From: CAYPTB01 sp964413535
GTDB lineage: Bacteria; Planctomycetota; UBA1135; GCA-002686595
Assembly (NCBI GenBank): GCA_964413535.1
Contig: CAYPTB010000018.1
Location: 1 to 64,000, forward strand
DNA: 64,000 bases
Reading direction: 5' to 3'
Shown here: positions 1 through 8,431 of the stretch, piece after piece
Layout: each line of letters begins with the position of its first letter
Position numbering within the stretch: position 1 is the first letter of the stretch
Notes under the pieces: model-generated
What the model saw: the letters and a program-made list of their open reading frames with translations, nothing else
Databases searched by the model: none
What the model was told of the DNA's origin: nothing
Made by a program: the position numbers and the translations under genes

Positions 1-620
1 TCGGCGCCGGGCTGCCCATGGTCGCGAGCGACATCGGCGGCATCCCGACCATCGTGCGGGACGGCGTCACCGGGCTCCTCGCGCGGCCGCGCGACCCGGC
101 CGACTTCGCCGACAAGATCGGTCGCATCCTGGCGGACGACCCGCTGCGCGCGCGGCTCGCCGACGGCTGCCGCGCCGACCTCGCCCGCTACTCGCGCGAG
201 CGACACCTCCTGCGCCTGGAAGAGATCTACCGCGAGACGATCGAGGCGGCTCCCATCCCGTCCGACTCGCGGCCGAGCCTCCTCGGCGGCGAGCGCCGCG
301 CGATACTCGATCGCCTGATCGTGCTGATCGACGAGCACGAGCGCGCGAGCCTGGGGCTCGGCGCGGAGAACGCCTGGCTCAGGGAGCTGCGCGAAGGCCT
401 CGAGCAAAAGATCGCATGGCTCACGCGCGACGCCGAGGCAGCCAAGGAATCCGCGCGCGCAGCCGTCGCTCACAACGCGACCCTGGCCGAGCGCATCGCC
501 TTCTTGGAGCGGCAGGGCGCCGGCTACCGCCGGGTCCTGGACCGGCTTCTGCGGGGCCGACTCACCTCGGCCCTGGCGCGCTTGCGCCGGATACCCGGAA
601 TCGAGGAGTTCCTGCGCTGA
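1..620 (+). CDS. Glycosyltransferase family 4, C-terminal part (5' end outside window)
   Basis: The reading frame is open from the left edge, so the gene begins upstream and only about 205 C-terminal residues are visible. The first residues (GAGLPMVASDIGGIPTIVRD, then GVTGLLARPRDPADFADKI) are the nucleotide-sugar binding segment of GT4 enzymes, including the turn before the usual E/D-x-x-x-G-x-x-V-x-x-x-D. The fold should end near residue 85. About 120 further residues are rich in Glu, Arg and Ala and look like a coiled coil, longer than a typical GT4 tail. These enzymes transfer a sugar from a nucleotide donor in the cytoplasm, often for surface polysaccharide. The acceptor cannot be told from this fragment. 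Confidence 0.85.
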   Translation, partial: GAGLPMVASDIGGIPTIVRDGVTGLLARPRDPADFADKIGRILADDPLRARLADGCRADLARYSRERHLLRLEEIYRETIEAAPIPSDSRPSLLGGERRAILDRLIVLIDEHERASLGLGAENAWLRELREGLEQKIAWLTRDAEAAKESARAAVAHNATLAERIAFLERQGAGYRRVLDRLLRGRLTSALARLRRIPGIEEFLR

Positions 621-633
621 GGCGCGCGCGGGC

Positions 634-915
634 TCATTCGATCGCGACGTCCTCCCAGAAGCCGATCCAGTGATCGACCTGCTTCATCGAGGCCTGCGGT
701 ACTTCGTACGACCACGCCGCGCGTTCGCTTCGTGCGGCATCCCCCACGACGTCGTAGAACTGGACTCCGTGCGGACAGACCTTGTCGCTCGGTGACTTCG
801 GTGTCGCACGCAGCCACTCCATGCGGACGGCGTCCCGCGGGAAGTACGTGTAGCCGCCCAGCTCGAGGGCATGGTCGCTCTCCGCGATGACTCGTCCGCG
901 CCACAGGGCTTTCAT
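634..915 (-). CDS. DUF427 domain protein
   Basis: This 93-residue protein matches the small DUF427 family (PF04248). The features seen are the opening MKALWRGRVIAES, an aromatic GGYTYFPRDAV stretch and a CPHGVQFYDVV segment. Family members are single-domain cytoplasmic proteins of about 90-130 residues without an established reaction. The start at 913-915 was chosen because GGAGG lies just upstream and because the domain begins with this Met. A longer reading frame running upstream overlaps the gene on the opposite strand and is unlikely. Confidence 0.85.
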   Translation of the reverse strand: MKALWRGRVIAESDHALELGGYTYFPRDAVRMEWLRATPKSPSDKVCPHGVQFYDVVGDAARSERAAWSYEVPQASMKQVDHWIGFWEDVAIE

Positions 916-1044
916 GGTGATCCTCCGTTGCTCGGGCTCGGCCCGCCACCAGGGTACTCCGGTCGAGCAGCAAGAACTCCGGCTGTATCCGTCCGTGACC
1001 GACGACGCGGGCTTCGCGCGCATCGCGTCCGGAGCTCCGGTAGC

Positions 1045-1419
1045 ATGGCGCGCATGTCGACCCGCTTCGAATCCGAGCACTTGGACTTCTTCGATCGTGC
1101 GATCGACATGATCCGTGAGCATCCGAGCTACGCGAAGAACATGGCGGCCGCCGCCGAGGCTGACCAGCAGCTCATCCTGAACTACCACACGCACGGACCG
1201 GATCAGAGCTACTGCGCCTCGATCTCCGTGCGTGACTTCGAAGTCGTGCTGCTCGGTCTGCAGGGCGACCTGCGCGAGCTCGTGCACCTGCGTGGAGTCG
1301 GGCAGACGGAGGACGAGTGCCGTGTCCTGATGTCCGCCTTCGCGGCCCGGCTCGTCGCGCGCTACGAGTTCTCGCGCGTGCCGGAGATCTGGCTGAACGG
1401 CGCGCCGCTCCCGGCCTGA
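1045..1419 (+). CDS. Hypothetical protein, about 124 aa
   Basis: I do not recognise this protein. It begins MARMSTRFESEHLDFFDRAI, is soluble, and has no signal peptide or membrane segment. Its mixed helical sequence contains one Cys-containing strand (SYCASISVRDFEVVLLGLQ). GGAG sits about ten bases before the ATG at 1045; a second ATG at 1054 is also possible. It is divergent from the DUF427 gene, and the short gap between them probably carries both promoters. The ordinary protein-like composition supports a real gene. Confidence 0.65.
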   Translation: MARMSTRFESEHLDFFDRAIDMIREHPSYAKNMAAAAEADQQLILNYHTHGPDQSYCASISVRDFEVVLLGLQGDLRELVHLRGVGQTEDECRVLMSAFAARLVARYEFSRVPEIWLNGAPLPA

Positions 1420-1428
1420 ACGGATCTC

Positions 1429-2952
1429 CTACTTGCCCACGCGCGCGAGGAAGCGCCATTCGAGGCTGTCCGTCGTGCCGTCGGCGGAGGAGAGCGGGAG
1501 CCCGTAGACCTCCTGCACCATCGACGACAGCGTGTCGTTCTCGCCGCGCTGGCGCAGCCGTTCGAGGAAACGCGCGAAGGCGGCCGGTGACGCGCGGGCC
1601 CCGTCGGGATGGCCTTCCGTCCGAAGCCAGTGGAGGAAGCCCGTGCGGTAGGCGCGGAAGAATTCTTCGTACTCGTCGATGAACTCGGGTTGCGGAAGCG
1701 GCTTCTGCTCCGCTTCCTCGCCGAGGAACGGCGCGCTGACCAGGGTCACTTCGCCCTTGCCCAGGATGCCGACCGCGAAGTGAGCGTGCTTGTCGCGCCG
1801 CAATTCGGGAGAAAGCTCGTTCGCGCGCGATGCGAGCTTCTGGCCCTTCTTCTGCCCGGTCGCGAGGGCTTCGAAGAAGTGGTCGCGGCCGTCGTTCTCG
1901 CGCCACGGCGTCTTCTCGCCGCTCCCCGAGCTGCCTGAGGTCGGACCGGGCGAGGCCGGTCGCGGAGGCAGCGTGCCGCCCCCCGAGTTGCCGCCCGGAA
2001 CGAAACGCGAGTAGGGCGGCGTGGATCCGCCCGCACGACTCCACTGGAAGGACCAGGTGTTGAACGTCGGATACTCCGAGCCCACGACCGCGATCACGAG
2101 GTTCGTGCGCAACGCCTGCTCGACGAGCGGCGTGGCGATCGAGTCGAACACCACGCGCGCGAGGGACTCCGCGGCCCGGTCGACGACGTGCTGGCGGCGC
2201 CCCGTCTTCACGTAGGCGTTCATCGAATCGCCCGCGAACGGCTGTCCGACGTTCCAGGGCCAGGCCGCGTACTCCAGCGCGACGATCTGCGCGTCGCGGC
2301 TCCAAGCGGCGCTGTAGAAGACGGCTTCCGCCCCCCACAGGATCGATTTGCGGTCGGGCTCGATGGCGCCGGCCAGGGTGTCGAGCTCGGCGAACGTCTC
2401 GCGCGTGGGTGCGAGAACGACTTGCGCGGGCTCCCCGCCGAACTCGCCCTCGAAACGCGGGGAGAGCGCCTCGGCCAGGCGCACGCCGGCGGCGCGCACC
2501 TCCTCGTCCGCCCCCATGCGCTCGAACAAGGACTCCCCGGGGGCCTTGGCCGCCAGCTCGAACTTCTTCTCCGACCAGCTCTTGCTCCACTTCCGCAGCC
2601 GTTCGACGTCGGCGTGGATCGGCGCCGTCGCGCTCGCGTCGACGAGCTTCCAGTCCGCCCACACGTCCAGGAGATCGAGCATGTGGGACGCGGCTTCGGC
2701 CACCAGCGCCGCGCCGCTCTTCTCCGTCACGGCGTGGACGGGCAGGCGCAGGTCGAAGGGACCGAGCTCGACCCGCAGGAAGTGCTCACCGTCGAGCAAC
2801 TCCTCCACGCTGTACACGGAGAGGTCGACGGACTCGAGCCCGTAGCGTTCGCGGGCCTGGGCGAGGATCGCCGGATAGTCGACTTGCGCGTCCTCGACGC
2901 GCGGGATCGGGACGAAGGGCGAGAGCGCCAGAACGAGCGCGATGAGCTTCAT
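1429..2952 (-). CDS. Secreted hypothetical protein, 507 aa
   Basis: The N-terminus MKLIALVLALSPFVPIPRVE is a short hydrophobic signal sequence, so the protein is probably exported. The mature part has an alpha/beta-looking N-terminal half with many Trp and Arg. A Gly/Ser/Pro-rich linker follows around residues 330-365, and then a helical C-terminal region that contains RRDKHAHFAVGI. I see no catalytic motif I can name. Large lineage-specific secreted proteins of this kind are common in Planctomycetota. It is a stand-alone gene with its 3' end 9 bp from the end of the convergent gene. Confidence 0.7.
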   Translation of the reverse strand: MKLIALVLALSPFVPIPRVEDAQVDYPAILAQARERYGLESVDLSVYSVEELLDGEHFLRVELGPFDLRLPVHAVTEKSGAALVAEAASHMLDLLDVWADWKLVDASATAPIHADVERLRKWSKSWSEKKFELAAKAPGESLFERMGADEEVRAAGVRLAEALSPRFEGEFGGEPAQVVLAPTRETFAELDTLAGAIEPDRKSILWGAEAVFYSAAWSRDAQIVALEYAAWPWNVGQPFAGDSMNAYVKTGRRQHVVDRAAESLARVVFDSIATPLVEQALRTNLVIAVVGSEYPTFNTWSFQWSRAGGSTPPYSRFVPGGNSGGGTLPPRPASPGPTSGSSGSGEKTPWRENDGRDHFFEALATGQKKGQKLASRANELSPELRRDKHAHFAVGILGKGEVTLVSAPFLGEEAEQKPLPQPEFIDEYEEFFRAYRTGFLHWLRTEGHPDGARASPAAFARFLERLRQRGENDTLSSMVQEVYGLPLSSADGTTDSLEWRFLARVGK

Positions 2953-3084
2953 GGGTTCGTCGTCGAGTGGGAATCGAGGGCGCGCTACCAGCCGGCACGG
3001 ATAGCCGTCCGAGCGGGCGCGACCGGGCGCCGGACGTACACGACACAGGGTAGCCGAGAACGTCGCCCGAAGGCGCCGTCGCCC

Positions 3085-3654
3085 TCAACTCGTTCGATGC
3101 AGGAGCTCGTGGAGGTTTCCCACGGTGCGCCAGTTCCGGAGCGTGCTCGTCGTGGCGAGCACCGTGTCGAAGTAGGCGTTGGTTAGCCGGGTCCGAGCCA
3201 CGCCGTTGGGCAGATGTAGGTAGAGCTCCCGTCCTCGGAGCTCGAAGGCATCGCCGGGAGAGCGTTCTGCGTCGAGCGCCGCGGCCCGACTGCGAGTGGG
3301 CAAGTCGGCGAGGAAGGCGACGTGGAGCCGAGCGGGGTCCGCACCGGCCTCCAGGAAGGGGTTCTCCGCGACGACCCTCCGGAACTGCTCGGCACTGCGC
3401 AGCACGACCGGCACCTGCAAGCCGAAGCGCTCTTCGATCCGACGCGCGAGGAGACCCGGCAGCTTCGGGAGCGCCGCGGCCAGCGCCCGGAAGACGACGT
3501 TGCCGCTCTGCACGTAGGTGCACACGTCGGTGCAACCGGCCTCGCTGAAGAGGCTCACCAGGTCGGCCATCGGGAGCTTGTTCTTGCCGCCGACGTTGAT
3601 GCCGCGCAGCAGGGCGACGTGACGCACGGACGAAGTTCCAGGAGCTCGCGGCAT
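3085..3654 (-). CDS. DUF1697 domain protein
   Basis: A 189-residue protein with the diagnostic DUF1697 opening HVALLRGINVGGKNKLPMAD, followed by the family's CTYVQSGNVVF segment and NAYFDTVLATT near the C-terminus. DUF1697 proteins are soluble, about 180 residues long and of unknown biochemical role, with a duplicated alpha/beta fold. The length is normal for the family. The gene appears monocistronic; the next minus-strand gene upstream ends about 40 bp away. Confidence 0.9.
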   Translation of the reverse strand: MPRAPGTSSVRHVALLRGINVGGKNKLPMADLVSLFSEAGCTDVCTYVQSGNVVFRALAAALPKLPGLLARRIEERFGLQVPVVLRSAEQFRRVVAENPFLEAGADPARLHVAFLADLPTRSRAAALDAERSPGDAFELRGRELYLHLPNGVARTRLTNAYFDTVLATTSTLRNWRTVGNLHELLHRTS

Positions 3655-3695
3655 GCGCGCAGTCTAGGACACGGGAATGCCCCGGAGGTCCGGGG

Positions 3696-4682
3696 CTACG
3701 AACCCGCGCGAGCGCACTCCTTCCAACGCACGCCGGCGCGCCGCAGCGCGAGGACGATCAGGGCCGAGCCGATCCAGGTCGCGAGGACGTGCTCCAGCGC
3801 CGTCCAGCCGGCGACGTCGAGGCACGTGGCCACGAGCTTCGCGACGAGCGGATGGACGAGGTACACGCCGAAGGTCAGCGTGCCCAGGTGCACGAGCGTC
3901 CGCGGCACGGAGGGTCTCCAGCCGAAGCCCAGGCAGGCGAGCGCAACGGCCACGGCGAAGCGCCGCGCCAGGTCCTCCGCACCGGCGTCGACGGGCGAAA
4001 GGCGGTACGCGACGACTCCGAGGAGCGCCACGAGGAGCAGCAGGCGCGTTCGCTCGCCCTCGGACGCGCGCAGGGTCTGCCCCAGCGCGATGCCCCACAG
4101 GAGCGCCGGCGAGACGCGCAGCCACGAGCGCCAGGGCAGACCCGGCAGGTCCAGGGTCACGGCGTGGGCGGCGACGCTCGTCAGGATCGCGGCGCACAGG
4201 GCGGCGCCGATCGACGCGGTCCCGGCTCTCCAACGCGTTGCGAGGATCGCGAGCGCCTTGGCCAGCACGATCGAGATCGCCGCGAACGGCAGGAACCACA
4301 GCGCCGGATGCCCGCCGTAGAAGACCATCGCCGGCTCGAAGCGCACGCGTGGGTCCTGACCGCGGACGAGATCGGCGGCGCAGAAGAGGACCAGGTAGAC
4401 GAGCGACCAGCGCACCCACGGAACGAGCAGGAACGCGGCCTTGCGGCGCGCGAAGCGTCCGAGCGGTTCCTTGCGGGTCCCGCTCGAAGCCAGGCCGAAC
4501 AGGATCACGAGGAACAGGAACAACCCGAAGCCGACGCCCAGGAAGTAGCTCGCGCGCACGTGGTGCCAGGTCACGGCGAAGCTCGCCAGGATGCGCAGCG
4601 GATCGAGGAGCGAGAGGCGCGGGCGCGCGGCGCGCGGCAGCGCGGAGGGGAGGGCCACGACACCGCCCTGCGCAGTCTGCAT
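3696..4682 (-). CDS. Acyltransferase-3-like integral membrane protein
   Basis: About 328 residues, mostly hydrophobic, with ten or so membrane helices. The segment RLSLLDPLRILASFAVTWHHV is the usual start of acyltransferase family 3 (OafA/NodX-like) proteins, with the HH pair in the first helix. Family members O-acylate sugars or other surface molecules. The start at 4680-4682 (MQTAQGG) was preferred because it begins 7 bp after the upstream gene ends; an earlier start at 4772 would overlap that gene by 80 bp. It is the last gene of a five-gene minus-strand run. Confidence 0.75.
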   Translation of the reverse strand: MQTAQGGVVALPSALPRAARPRLSLLDPLRILASFAVTWHHVRASYFLGVGFGLFLFLVILFGLASSGTRKEPLGRFARRKAAFLLVPWVRWSLVYLVLFCAADLVRGQDPRVRFEPAMVFYGGHPALWFLPFAAISIVLAKALAILATRWRAGTASIGAALCAAILTSVAAHAVTLDLPGLPWRSWLRVSPALLWGIALGQTLRASEGERTRLLLLVALLGVVAYRLSPVDAGAEDLARRFAVAVALACLGFGWRPSVPRTLVHLGTLTFGVYLVHPLVAKLVATCLDVAGWTALEHVLATWIGSALIVLALRRAGVRWKECARAGS

Positions 4683-4689
4683 GGCCGAG

Positions 4690-5736
4690 CTACGCCGCGC
4701 GGCTTCCGTCGACGTCCCGCCCCGGCTCGCTCGGTGCGGGCGCGGCGCGAAGCGCGTCCGAGCACGCGCCACGCAACGCCTCCACGACGCCTGCGCAACC
4801 GCTGACGAGCTCCTCCACCACGCCGCGCGCGGACGTCACGTCGCGCACGAGACCGACCGCCGAGCCTGCCGGCAGGATTCCTTCCTCGAGGTCCCCGTCG
4901 ACGCAGCCCGCCTGCGCGCGACCGCGGCCGCGGAAAGCCACGATCTCCTCGCTCGTCGCGCCCGCCGCCTCCATGGCGACCATCCGTGCCACGGCTCGCG
5001 TGGCGAGCGCCCGGCTGGGGTGGTAGGCGCGCGAGTACACGACGCTCCCGCCGGCATCGGCGGCGACGAGCGCGCGCTTGAAGGACGCGTGCGCGTTGCA
5101 CTCGAGCGTGGCGATGAAGCGCGTCCCGACCTGCACGCCGGCCGCTCCGAGCGCCAGCGCCGCGACGACTCCCCGCGCATCGGCGATCCCACCGGCGGCG
5201 ATCACGGGGATCCCGACGGCGTCGACGACCTGCGGCAGGAGCGAGAAGGTAGAGAGGCCGCCCGCGCTGACGTGTCCGCCGGCCTCGGTGCTCTCGGCGA
5301 CGATGGCGTCCACGCCGGCGGCCTCGGCCTTGCGCGCGAGCTCCACGCTCGGAACGACGTGGACCACGAGCGCGCCGCCTTCCGCGAGCCGCGCCGTGTA
5401 GCGCGCGGGCGATCCGGCGCTCGTGACGACGATGCCCACGCGCTCCTCGCACACGACCTCGACCAGGCGCTCGACGATCGTGTCGTCGCCGTCGGGGCGC
5501 ACGTTCACGAGCGGGACGTTGACGGCGAACGGACGGGCCGTCGCCGTGCGCAAGGCGCGGATCTCGGAGCGCAGCTCCTCCGGCTCCATCCCTCCCGAAC
5601 CCAGGACGCCGAGCGCACCGGCCTCGCTCACCGCGGCGGCGAGGGCGTGACGGCTGACCCAGGTCATCCCGCCCTGGAGGATCGGATGACGAATGCCGAG
5701 CAAGAGGGCGAGGGCGTGCGGCTTGGTGGGGCTCAC
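4690..5736 (-). CDS. Nitronate monooxygenase / FabK-like FMN oxidoreductase
   Basis: A TIM-barrel flavoprotein of about 348 residues. It shows the N-terminal HPILQGGMTWVS motif, the VAESTEAGGH motif holding the proposed catalytic His, and the C-terminal FMN-phosphate loop IPVIAAGGIADARGV with GVQVGTRF. The family oxidises alkyl nitronates or reduces enoyl-ACP (FabK); sequence alone cannot separate these roles. No ATG precedes the conserved start, so I infer a GTG start at 5736. Lys is absent where FabK-type proteins vary, so I keep the general name. It lies in the minus-strand run between the symporter and the acyltransferase. Confidence 0.85.
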   Translation of the reverse strand: MSPTKPHALALLLGIRHPILQGGMTWVSRHALAAAVSEAGALGVLGSGGMEPEELRSEIRALRTATARPFAVNVPLVNVRPDGDDTIVERLVEVVCEERVGIVVTSAGSPARYTARLAEGGALVVHVVPSVELARKAEAAGVDAIVAESTEAGGHVSAGGLSTFSLLPQVVDAVGIPVIAAGGIADARGVVAALALGAAGVQVGTRFIATLECNAHASFKRALVAADAGGSVVYSRAYHPSRALATRAVARMVAMEAAGATSEEIVAFRGRGRAQAGCVDGDLEEGILPAGSAVGLVRDVTSARGVVEELVSGCAGVVEALRGACSDALRAAPAPSEPGRDVDGSRAA

Positions 5737-5798
5737 CGGGCGATCCCGTCGTGGGACCGGGCCGCTATCGACCGTGCGAGCTCGCAGGATTGAGGGAG

Positions 5799-7082
5799 CT
5801 ACGCCCTCAGGTCGGGTCCGCCGCTCGCAACGGCCGTGCGCTCGAGCACGGCGGCGCCGATCGAGTCCCCCCACACGTTCACCGCGGTGCGAAAGCGGTC
5901 GAGGATCCAGTCGATCGAGAGCAGGAGCCCGATGCCTTCGGCCGGTAGTCCCACGGCCTCCAACACGATGATCATCGTCACCAGTCCGGCCTCGGGAATC
6001 GCGGCCGCCCCGATCGCCGCGAGCGTGGCCGTCACGGCGACCAGCACGAGCTGTGTGCTCGAGAGCTCGATGCCGAAGGACTGCGCGATGAACACCGCGG
6101 CCACCGCCTCGTAGAGGGCCGTGCCGTCCATGTTCACCGTCGCCCCGATGGGCAGGACGAAATCGGCGGACTTCGGCGACACGCGGTTCTTCTCCACGAC
6201 GCAGCGCAGGGTGATCGGAAGCGTCGCCGCGGAGGAGGCCGTTCCGGCCGCGGTCAGCACGGCGTCGACCATTCCCGCGAAGTAGCGCCGCGGGTTGCGA
6301 CGCGCGAACAGCCACAGGAGCGCCGGCAGCACCACGCAGGCGTGCACCGACAATCCGAGCAACACCGTGAACGCGTAGCTGCCGAGCCGCTGGAGCTCCT
6401 GCCAGGCCGCGGCCCCGCCGCCGGCCTGACCGATGCGATCGGCAACCAGACCGAGGATCCCGAGCGGCGCGAGCCACACGATCCAGCGCACCAAGAGGAG
6501 CAGCGCCGCGCCCGCCGCGTCGAGTGCGAGCACGAGCGGTCGCCCGCGCTCGCCGAGCAGCGAGAGCGCCGCGCCGAAGAGCAGGCTGAAGACGATCAGC
6601 CCGAGCACGTTGCCCTCCGCCGCCGCCCCCACCAAGTTGGGCGGGAACATGCCCTCGATCAGCTCCGCGGTCGCCTGCGCAGGCGAGGTGTCGCGCGTCG
6701 CCGGAAGGAGGTCGACGTCGGGGCTCGCGCCGCCGCGTCCGGGTCCGAGCGCCTGCACCAGGAACAGCCCGATCGTCACCGCGATCAGGGTCGTGCCCAT
6801 GAAGTAACCGGCCGTGCCGAATGCCAAGCGCGCCACGCGCCGCCCAGTGCCGAGCTGCTGCACGCCGAGCACGATGCTGGTCACGACCAGCGGAACGATC
6901 AGCGCTTTCAACAGGGACAGGAACACCGTGCCGAGCAAGCGCGTGCCGAGCACCAGGACGGCGAGGTCCGGGTCGTTCCAATCGGCTCCGAGCCAGCCAC
7001 CGAGCAGGACGCCGCCCGCACCCCCCGCGAGCATGAGCGCCGGCAGGAGCCAAGGGCTCCGCGTGCGTGGAGCCTCGTTCAA
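5799..7082 (-). CDS. Sodium/proton:dicarboxylate (glutamate) symporter, DAACS family
   Basis: A 427-residue inner-membrane carrier of normal length. The substrate-site signatures are all visible: a hairpin-1 Ser-rich loop (GTASSAATLPITL), the TM7 NMDGTALYEAV motif and hairpin 2 (IPEAGLVTMII). Family members (GltP, GltT, DctA) import glutamate, aspartate or C4-dicarboxylates with Na+ or H+. Its start codon overlaps the stop of the upstream aminotransferase by 4 nt (ATGA), so the two are translationally coupled. Glutamate is a plausible substrate given the aminotransferase and aminomutase next door, but this is inference. Confidence 0.92.
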   Translation of the reverse strand: MNEAPRTRSPWLLPALMLAGGAGGVLLGGWLGADWNDPDLAVLVLGTRLLGTVFLSLLKALIVPLVVTSIVLGVQQLGTGRRVARLAFGTAGYFMGTTLIAVTIGLFLVQALGPGRGGASPDVDLLPATRDTSPAQATAELIEGMFPPNLVGAAAEGNVLGLIVFSLLFGAALSLLGERGRPLVLALDAAGAALLLLVRWIVWLAPLGILGLVADRIGQAGGGAAAWQELQRLGSYAFTVLLGLSVHACVVLPALLWLFARRNPRRYFAGMVDAVLTAAGTASSAATLPITLRCVVEKNRVSPKSADFVLPIGATVNMDGTALYEAVAAVFIAQSFGIELSSTQLVLVAVTATLAAIGAAAIPEAGLVTMIIVLEAVGLPAEGIGLLLSIDWILDRFRTAVNVWGDSIGAAVLERTAVASGGPDLRA

Positions 7083-8428
7083 CGCGCTACGCTCGGTGGT
7101 GTGCCTGCGGCCGGCACGCGCGCGGCCGGGCGATCGGCATGCTGCGCCCCGCCCTCGACCCAGCGCGCGATGCGGTCCATGGCGGCCAGGACGTCGCCGC
7201 AGTTGGTCGCGAGGAAGGCCGAGCTCACGGGCTCCGCCTGCGGTCGCGTCTCGAGCGCCGCCATGGCGCGGGCGCCGTCGAAATCGACGAAGGCGATGCG
7301 CACCGTGAGCTCCTCGGGCCTGCGGCCGAACACGCTACCGGGCAGGACCGCCACCGCGGCTTCTTCGAGCAGCGCGTGCGCGAGCTCGTCGCTCGTGTGG
7401 ATTCCGCGCCGCGCGAGACGCGCGCGGTGCGGCGAGAAGTCGGGGAACAAATAGAAGGCGCCATCGGGCTCGAGCAGCTCGACCCCGGCCGCGCGCAGAC
7501 GCTCCAAGCACGCGCGCGCGAGCGCCTCCAGGATGCGCCGCGCGAGCCACAGGTAGCGCTCGATCTGCATCCCCCCGCGGAAGGCGCGCACGGCCGCGTA
7601 CTGGATCGGCGCGCTCGTGGAGGTGAAGGTCTCGCTCGCCACGGCCGCCATGGCCTCGCGCAACCACTCCAACGCCGGCGGGAAGGTGAACGTGCCCAAA
7701 CGCCAGCCGCCCGCGCCGCACCACTTGCTGAGCCCGCTGGAGAGGATCGTGCCCTCGGGGTAGTAGCGCGCGATCGAAACGTGCTCGCCGCGGAAGTGCA
7801 GCTCGCCGTAGATCTCGTCGGACAGGACGAGCGTGCCGTAGCGCCGCGCGACGTCGGCCAAGGCCTCGAGCTCGGAGGCGGAGTAGGTCGCGCCCGTCGG
7901 GTTGCTCGGGTAGTTCAATACGATGATGCGCGGGCGGCTCGGATCGGCGCGGAAGGCGGCTTCCATGCGCGCCGGATCGAGGCGCCAACCGTCGGACGCC
8001 GGGCACTCGATCATCGCCACGCGCCGCCCCACGATCTGCGCCTGCGGCGCATACGACACCCACGCGGGGGTCGGGATCACGAGCTCGCCGTAGTAAGCGA
8101 TCTGCAGCAGGAACATCAGCTCCTTCGATCCCGGACCGATCAGCACGTGCTCGCCCGCGGACGGGACTCCGCTGCGCCTCCGGTGGTACTCGCCCACGGC
8201 GTCGCGCAGCTCGGCGAGCCCCCAGACGGGCAGGTACTCCTTGCGCGAGGCGTTGCCGCGCAGCTCCTCCACCACCGGGGCGGGGACGGGGAACGGCGAT
8301 TGACCCAATCCCAGGCGCGCGACCGAGCGGCCCTCTTGGATCCGGCGCCGGCAGAGCTCTTGGATGGCGAGCGTGGCCGAGAGGCCCAGACCGCGCACGT
8401 TCAGGTTGAGGTTCTCGGTGGGTCCCAT
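7079..8428 (-). CDS. PLP-dependent aminotransferase, class I/II
   Basis: A 449-residue fold-type I aminotransferase. The PLP-site motifs are present: LNYPSNPTGATYS (Asn-Pro turn), LSDEIYGELHF (Asp to the pyridine N), SSGLSKWCGAGGWRLG (Schiff-base Lys and phosphate Arg) and a C-terminal VRIAFVDF segment with the carboxylate Arg. It is about 50 residues longer than aspartate aminotransferase, with a Pro/Ala-rich tail. It lies 3 bp after the aminomutase gene and overlaps the symporter start by 4 nt. The natural amino acid is unknown; coupling suggests it acts in the same pathway as the aminomutase. Confidence 0.92.
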   Translation of the reverse strand: MGPTENLNLNVRGLGLSATLAIQELCRRRIQEGRSVARLGLGQSPFPVPAPVVEELRGNASRKEYLPVWGLAELRDAVGEYHRRRSGVPSAGEHVLIGPGSKELMFLLQIAYYGELVIPTPAWVSYAPQAQIVGRRVAMIECPASDGWRLDPARMEAAFRADPSRPRIIVLNYPSNPTGATYSASELEALADVARRYGTLVLSDEIYGELHFRGEHVSIARYYPEGTILSSGLSKWCGAGGWRLGTFTFPPALEWLREAMAAVASETFTSTSAPIQYAAVRAFRGGMQIERYLWLARRILEALARACLERLRAAGVELLEPDGAFYLFPDFSPHRARLARRGIHTSDELAHALLEEAAVAVLPGSVFGRRPEELTVRIAFVDFDGARAMAALETRPQAEPVSSAFLATNCGDVLAAMDRIARWVEGGAQHADRPAARVPAAGTPPSVAR

Positions 8429-8431
8429 CGG